Assembly: GCF_024600715.1 (NCBI RefSeq)
Contig: NZ_CP102332.1
Location: 124,001 to 188,000, forward strand
DNA: 64,000 nucleotides
Origin: Streptomyces changanensis
GTDB lineage: Bacteria; Actinomycetota; Actinomycetes; Streptomycetales; Streptomycetaceae
Direction of reading: 5' to 3'
The notes beneath the pieces are model-generated. The model was given only the letters and a program-made list of their open reading frames with translations, was not told the DNA's origin and ran no database searches. Positions 59,750 to 64,000 of the stretch are shown one piece after another (position 1 is the first letter of the stretch; each line of letters opens with the position of its first letter). A program made the position numbers and the translations under genes.

Positions 59750-62224
59750 TCAGTACACCCCCTCGATGACGGTGGTGCCGTCGAACGTCGGGACCGGCTT
59801 GATGTCGGCGACCGCGTCCCCGCCGAACCCCGCGGTGGGGGGCCTGCGGATCGCGGTGTCCCGTTCGAGGTTGTTCGGTATGAGCATGCTGCGGCTGACG
59901 TGGTGCATGACGACCTGGCCGCGTTCACCGTACGGCACGGTCTCCCCGGTGTCCGGGTCGACGACCCGCATGCTGACGAACGGGTATGGCGGGTCGAACG
60001 TCGACGGCTCGTCCTCGGCGAGTCCCGCCCGCTCGTACATGCCGCAGCCGACCATGGTGCTGCCGTAGAAGCCGAGCAGCTGCGCCTCGGGGAACACCTC
60101 CGTGCGGAACAGGCTGCGGGTGTCGACGTCCATGGAGGCGCCGCCCCAGATGAGGGTGCGGACCTTCCGGTTGACGAGGTCGGCCAGCTCCTCGTCGCCC
60201 GCCAGGGCCTCCAGGAGGGGCGGAGTGGTGAAGACGACGCCGACGTCCTGGCTTCGCAGGATCCACCGGACCTGGTCGAGGACGTGCTCCAGGTACCTCT
60301 TGGTGTCGTCGTGGCGGCCTTCGGCGACGCATTTCTTCACCCAGCGCGGGTCCAGGTCGACGGTGAGGGGGTGGCCGCCGCGGCGGTGTGCCAGGGTCCG
60401 GCCCATGGGGCCGAACATGTGCGGTCCGCTCGGGCCGATCGTCAGCCAGTTGACCCCGCGGGGGACACCGCGGTCGTCCAGGACGCCGCAGTGCCACGCG
60501 TTCAGCTGCTCGTGCAGGTCGGGCAGCCAGGCGACGCGCTTGGGCGCGCCGGTCGTGCCGCCGCTCTCGAAGACGTCCAGCGGGATCGGCCCGTCCCCGT
60601 ACCCGCGCGGCACGAGGTCCTCGGCGCGGACGTCGCGCAGCTCGTCGACGACGTTCGGGAACAGCGCCAGGTCGGCTTCGGTGTGGACGTCCTTGCGCGG
60701 GTCGAAGTCGAGGGTCCTGGCCCGCTCCAGCCAGAACCGGGAGCCCGTCTTCGGGTCGAAGTGCCACTCCATGGCGGCGGCCAGCAGGTCCGGCATCGAC
60801 GGCGGCCGGTCCCACGGCGCGTCGAGCACCGACGGCTCGCGGGTCGGCGCGCCGGATACGCCGGCCTTGCCCCCGGCCGCGCGTGTGCGGGCGGCCCTGG
60901 TGGAGTGCTCGGTGAGGACGTCGATGACCGCGGCCGCGACCTGGTCGGCCTCGTCGAGCCCCATCACCAGCGGCGGGCTCAGCAGGACGGTGTTCGGGTT
61001 GTTGCGGATGATGATGCCGCTGCGCTCCCGGACCAGGGGCGGTACCCAGTCGGCGGACAGCGGTTCCCCGGTGGCCGGGTCCTGGGCCAGCTCGATGCCG
61101 ATCATGAGGCCGACCTGCCGTACCTGGCCGACGGTGGGCAGCTCCTCCAGGCGGCGCAGCTGGGTGCCGAGGTGGTCGCCGACCTTCACGGCGGCCCCGA
61201 GGAGGCCCTCCCGCTCCATGATGTCGAGGTTCTCCAGGGCGACCGCGCAGCCCGTCGCGTGGCCGCTGTAGGTGTAGCCGCCGATGAACCCCTCGTCGCG
61301 GGTGACGACGTCGACGACGTGGTCGGCGACGAGCAGGGCGCCCATCGGGAAGTAGCCGGAGGTCAGCCCCTTGGCCGTGACGAGGAAGTCCGGTGTGACG
61401 CCCATCCGTTCGGCGGCGAACCAGTGCCCGGTCCTGCCGAACGCCGTGATGACCTCGTCGAGGATGAGGAGGATCCCGTGCTCGGCGAGGAGTTCACGGA
61501 CCCGCGGCCAGTAGTCGGCCGGCGGTTCGATGACGCCGGCGACGCCGAGGATCGGCTCGCCGATCATGACGGCGATACGGTGGGCGCCGATCTCCTCGAT
61601 GGTCTCCCGCAGCTCGCGCAGGCAGAATTCGGTGGGGTCCTCGCCGCCGTACATCTCGGGGTGGAAGGGCATCGGGGGCGTCAGGTGCCGGACGTCGGGC
61701 AGCATGGGTCCGAAACCCTGGTGGAACATCGGCATTCCGGTCGCCGCGCCGCCGCCGTAGGTGATTCCGTGGTACCCGAAGTTCCGGGCGAGGACCCAGG
61801 TGCGTTCCGGTTCGCCGCGCCGGTGGTGGTAGAGGCGGGCCATGCGCAGCGCGGCGTCGACGGATTCCGCACCGCCGCTGGTGAAGTACACGCGCTCCAT
61901 CGGGGACGGCGCCAGATCGATGAGGCGTTCGGCCAGTTTGATCGAGGGTTCGTTGGTGAACTCGTGGAAGCTGCTGAAGTATTCCAGTTTCCCCATCTGC
62001 CCGGCCGCGGCCTCGATCATCTCGCGCCGTCCGTGGCCCACGTGCGCCAGCATGAGCCCGCCGGTGGCGTCCAGGTACTCGCGGCCGTGCGCGTCGCGTA
62101 AGCGACAACCGGAACCCGCCACCATCACGATGCGATCGGTGACGTCACCGGGCAGGTGCGGGTGGATCAACCGGGATCGATCCTTCTTGACCAGGGCGTC
62201 TGCTTCTACCAGTGGTCCCGTCAT
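59750..62224 (-). CDS. Fusion of class III aminotransferase and EhpF/LuxE-like adenylating enzyme
   Basis: An 824-residue fusion. Residues about 15-440 are a class III omega-transaminase: [34 protein letters not shown] (D256) and K285 in [15 protein letters not shown]. Residues about 465-824 are a compact ANL adenylation domain like EhpF or LuxE: P-loop [15 protein letters not shown] (552-566), [23 protein letters not shown] and LERDTA. The separate C-terminal ANL subdomain with the A10 lysine is missing, as in EhpF. The ATG at 62224 follows GAGG; ATG 62260 with GGAGAA is an alternative. With the LuxC-like reductase it could convert carboxylate to adenylate, aldehyde and amine. This is inferred from the domain set. 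Confidence 0.85.
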   Translation of the reverse strand: MTGPLVEADALVKKDRSRLIHPHLPGDVTDRIVMVAGSGCRLRDAHGREYLDATGGLMLAHVGHGRREMIEAAAGQMGKLEYFSSFHEFTNEPSIKLAERLIDLAPSPMERVYFTSGGAESVDAALRMARLYHHRRGEPERTWVLARNFGYHGITYGGGAATGMPMFHQGFGPMLPDVRHLTPPMPFHPEMYGGEDPTEFCLRELRETIEEIGAHRIAVMIGEPILGVAGVIEPPADYWPRVRELLAEHGILLILDEVITAFGRTGHWFAAERMGVTPDFLVTAKGLTSGYFPMGALLVADHVVDVVTRDEGFIGGYTYSGHATGCAVALENLDIMEREGLLGAAVKVGDHLGTQLRRLEELPTVGQVRQVGLMIGIELAQDPATGEPLSADWVPPLVRERSGIIIRNNPNTVLLSPPLVMGLDEADQVAAAVIDVLTEHSTRAARTRAAGGKAGVSGAPTREPSVLDAPWDRPPSMPDLLAAAMEWHFDPKTGSRFWLERARTLDFDPRKDVHTEADLALFPNVVDELRDVRAEDLVPRGYGDGPIPLDVFESGGTTGAPKRVAWLPDLHEQLNAWHCGVLDDRGVPRGVNWLTIGPSGPHMFGPMGRTLAHRRGGHPLTVDLDPRWVKKCVAEGRHDDTKRYLEHVLDQVRWILRSQDVGVVFTTPPLLEALAGDEELADLVNRKVRTLIWGGASMDVDTRSLFRTEVFPEAQLLGFYGSTMVGCGMYERAGLAEDEPSTFDPPYPFVSMRVVDPDTGETVPYGERGQVVMHHVSRSMLIPNNLERDTAIRRPPTAGFGGDAVADIKPVPTFDGTTVIEGVY

Positions 62225-62280
62225 CGCATCCTCACATCGGGAATCGGCCGAATTTTCCATTCCAGGCGTTCTCCGCGTGG

Positions 62281-62286
62281 ATGCTA
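62281..62286 (-). promoter_or_regulatory. Candidate -10 of the aminotransferase-adenylase operon
   Basis: TAGCAT on the minus strand lies about 20 bp before ATG 62260. A TTTCCC hexamer 17 nt upstream is only a weak -35. Confidence 0.35.
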
Positions 62287-62448
62287 GTGCGCGGTGGAAG
62301 GAAGGGAAACGCTGTTCAAGTGAAGCGGTTCCCGAGGGAATACGGACGGGTGGATTCCCCCGTGCCGCTTCGGATCTCCCGAAGACTACGGCGCGGCGAT
62401 CGGCGGTGAATTCCGCACGGCGGCGAAAAACACCGATTCCCGATCCGG

Positions 62449-62664
62449 TCAGGGGGGCGACGGGGCGTTCGGGTCCTCGTCGGCCGTCGGGAGGCGCGCC
62501 TGGCCCTGGGCCCAGTCGTCGACCCAACCGCACACCCCGCACGCGTACCGGCCGTTGAGCCCGGACACCTGTGACCCGCACGCCTCGCACATCGTCGTCG
62601 TGATCTCCGGCGTGGTCGGCCGCGTCCCGGCCGCTTCACGCTCCGGCTCCCACCTCCTGGCCAT
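62449..62664 (-). CDS. Small zinc-ribbon protein
   Basis: A 71-residue protein with a double-CxxC zinc ribbon ([20 protein letters not shown] then CGWVDD). It has an Arg/Glu-rich N-terminus and an acidic C-terminus. The ATG at 62664 lies inside the 3' end of the upstream zinc-ribbon gene, overlapping it by 29 nt with AGGAGG-like purines nearby. Function unknown; the pair may arise from duplication of a ribbon unit. The protein is too small for an enzymatic role and may bind nucleic acid or a partner protein. Confidence 0.65.
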   Translation of the reverse strand: MARRWEPEREAAGTRPTTPEITTTMCEACGSQVSGLNGRYACGVCGWVDDWAQGQARLPTADEDPNAPSPP

Positions 62665-62779
62665 CGCCGCTCGACCCTCCCCCCGGCGACGGGGTCACGC
62701 GCGACCAGCCGCAGCCCTGCGAGCACGTCCACCGCGGGCCCTGCTGTAACGCCTGCGCACCGCACCGCTGACAGTTCAC
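62636..62779 (-). CDS. Very small zinc-ribbon protein
   Basis: A 47-residue protein starting at GTG (VNCQRCGAQALQQGPRWTCS) after GGAGG with 7-nt spacing. The first Cys pair is CQRCG and the second is CSQGC followed by GWSR, so the second knuckle has one extra residue. The tail is Gly/Ser-rich. Its 3' end overlaps the next zinc-ribbon gene by 29 nt, so the two are coupled. The similar CGW motif in both suggests common origin. No known family name. Confidence 0.65.
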   Translation of the reverse strand: MNCQRCGAQALQQGPRWTCSQGCGWSRVTPSPGGGSSGDGQEVGAGA

Positions 62780-63114
62780 ATCCGTCCTCCGATCGGTCGC
62801 CGCCGGTCGCACCCGTCCGGTCCCCTCCAGTCTCACAGCGCGACGGCGTGACGGGGATGCCGCCCGGCGACCGCCACCCTTCCGTGGGAGCCCGCGGCGG
62901 GGAGCCGGTGCGGGCGCGCTCCTGTCACGGCGTCCCGGGGTGCGCGCTCCGGCCGGGCTCGCCAGAAATTCCGGTGCGGGCACCGCCGTTGGGGCCCAGT
63001 ATGTGCGGGGCGACGTCCTCGGCCCGTCACTCTCCCTCCGTCTTGGCAGGAACAGGGCAACCTTTTGCGGGGGGCGCGAGTCTACGGACCGATCACATCT
63101 ACGAGGAGACCACC
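62780..63114. other. Intergenic region before the lipoprotein gene
   Basis: This 335-bp region carries the divergent promoters of the zinc-ribbon pair and the lipoprotein gene. It also holds an in-frame ATG at 63001 that could start a longer lipoprotein reading frame, though with no ribosome site. No other gene was seen. Confidence 0.45.
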
Positions 63115-64000
63115 ATCACCGCCATACGCAAGACCCTCACCGCCACCGCAGTCGTCGGCGCCGTCCTCGCGGGTTCGGCCGCGTGCGGCACGGTGGAGCA
63201 GCTGTCCGCGGGACAGAAGCTCGACCGGGCCTTCGAGAAGCTCGACAAGGAGAAGTCGCTCTCCTTCGAGCTGTCCCTGGACACCGACGCGGCGTCGCTG
63301 AAGGCGCTGGACGACACGTCGGACCCCGAGCCCGGCGACGAGATCCCGGACGAGGCGGTGGAGCTGCTCCGCGGAGCGAAGGTCAGCGTCACCGTGCAGT
63401 CGAAGAAGCCGTTCGGCGAGGCCGGTGAGAAGGACTTCGACGGCATGGCCATGAAGGTCAGCACCCCGGACGGGGACCTCCTGGAGTACCGGGTCGTCGG
63501 CGACCACACCTACTTCCGCTCCGACGTGGACACTCTCGGCAAGGCCATGGGCAGCCCCCTGCCGAAGGCGGGGGACCTGCCCCCGGAGGCCGGCGCGCTC
63601 AAGAAGGTGCTCGAGGGCGAGTGGGTGAAGATCGACAACAAGAAGATGGAGGAGCTCGCGGCCGAGAAGGGCGGGGAGCCCGGTGCGAAGCCCTCGCCGG
63701 AGCCCAGCCTCGACGCCGCGACACAGAAGAAGCTCGTGGAGGCCCTGCGCGAGGTCGTCGCGCGCGAGGTCGACTTCGCGACGGCCGGAGGCGAGGGCGG
63801 CACCGAGCACATCACCGCCACGGCCCCCTTCCGCACGCTGATCACCGAGATGATCGGCGAGATCCGCCCGCTGGCGAAGGACCTCCCGCCGGGTGTGGAA
63901 CTGCCGACGGACAAGGACCTGAAGGACGCCCCGAACACCAAGGTGACGGCGGACTTCACGCTGAAGAACGGTGAGCTGACCGAGGTCCGCGTCGACCTCG
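63115..64000 (+). CDS. Lipoprotein (LppX/LprG-like size), C-terminus outside window, apparent ATC start
   Basis: At least 295 residues; the gene runs off the window. It opens with a clean lipoprotein signal: ITAIRKTLTATAVVGAVLAG followed by SAAC, where the Cys is the lipidation site. The mature part is a soluble alpha/beta domain with Lys/Glu-rich helices (KLDRAFEKLDKEKSLSFELS) and YRVVGDHTYFRSDVDTLGKA, in the style of LppX/LprG-like Streptomyces lipoproteins. The codon at the natural start is ATC, not ATG, placed 6 nt after a strong GAGGAG. The nearest in-frame ATG (63001) lies 114 nt upstream without a ribosome site and would hide the signal peptide. It is either a rare ATC start or a mutated ATG. 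Confidence 0.7.
   Translation, partial: MTAIRKTLTATAVVGAVLAGSAACGTVEQLSAGQKLDRAFEKLDKEKSLSFELSLDTDAASLKALDDTSDPEPGDEIPDEAVELLRGAKVSVTVQSKKPFGEAGEKDFDGMAMKVSTPDGDLLEYRVVGDHTYFRSDVDTLGKAMGSPLPKAGDLPPEAGALKKVLEGEWVKIDNKKMEELAAEKGGEPGAKPSPEPSLDAATQKKLVEALREVVAREVDFATAGGEGGTEHITATAPFRTLITEMIGEIRPLAKDLPPGVELPTDKDLKDAPNTKVTADFTLKNGELTEVRVDL

Noticed and set aside
58321..62224. Bioluminescence (lux) genes
   Set aside because: LuxC-like and LuxE-like domains are present but there is no luciferase (LuxA/B) or LuxD, and a transaminase is fused in.
1..64000. tRNA, rRNA, riboswitch or insertion sequence
   Set aside because: No cloverleaf, conserved rRNA stretch, recognisable riboswitch core or transposase motif was seen on reading; a tRNAscan-SE, Rfam and ISfinder run would be decisive.

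Overview
The window is about 73 % G+C. Coding frames show the strong third-position GC bias of a high-GC actinomycete. The gene content (MarR/MFS, ECF41 sigma factor, HGxxPAAW protein, PknB-like kinase, PP2C phosphatase/response regulators, many leaderless or GTG-initiated genes, short zinc-ribbon proteins) fits a Streptomyces chromosome, probably accessory or arm-proximal. No tRNA, rRNA, CRISPR array, transposase or phage gene was seen.

Layout. 1-8.2 kb: the end of a rhamnogalacturonan-lyase-like protein, a MarR-MFS operon, and two tandem DUF4139 proteins. 8.2-12 kb: a membrane Ser/Thr kinase, then a PLP lyase/YheO-type regulator operon. 12-14.5 kb: the most unusual locus. A uracil-DNA-glycosylase-like domain is fused to an arginine-type ADP-ribosyltransferase (R-S-ExE). 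It lies directly behind a macrodomain gene, and the pair starts from a sequence that matches the actinobacterial DNA-damage promoter RecA-NDp (tTGTCRgtg-N8-TAnnnT). 14.5-18.6 kb: a histidine kinase/PP2C phosphatase pair opposite an HTH-receiver fusion. 18.6-28.4 kb: metabolic and regulatory genes (gamma-lyase/MocR pair, DM13, SnoaL, thioredoxin, glycosyltransferase with a decayed neighbour, dienelactone hydrolase, a frameshifted AraC regulator, an NmrA oxidoreductase).

28.4-45.2 kb: a six-gene operon whose reading frames overlap or abut. It encodes a polyunsaturated-fatty-acid-synthase-like iterative type I PKS (tandem nitronate-monooxygenase-fold ER domains, KS, AT, ACP, KR; then KS, AT, DH, PPTase), a free ACP, an alpha/beta hydrolase, a GT1 glycosyltransferase and a zinc-ribbon methyltransferase. 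The likely product is a glycosylated, methylated polyketide or fatty-acyl compound. It has one clear sigma-HrdB-like promoter.

45.2-58.2 kb: a membrane protein, nicotinamidase, 2'-5' RNA ligase, acyltransferase, secreted-type hydrolase, GNAT-PaaX pair, several regulators, and an ECF41 sigma factor. Next to the sigma factor is an AhpD-like gene preceded by a perfect ECF41 promoter. 58.3-62.2 kb: a two-gene cassette (class III aminotransferase fused to an EhpF-like adenylating enzyme, plus a LuxC-like reductase) that could turn a carboxylic acid into an amine through adenylate and aldehyde. 62.4-64 kb: two overlapping small zinc-ribbon genes and the start of a lipoprotein gene that appears to begin with ATC.

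Several genes are damaged or shifted in frame (near 8.04, 24.1-24.5 and 27.38 kb). Some could be single-base sequence errors. The 24.1-24.5 kb case is a true deletion remnant.
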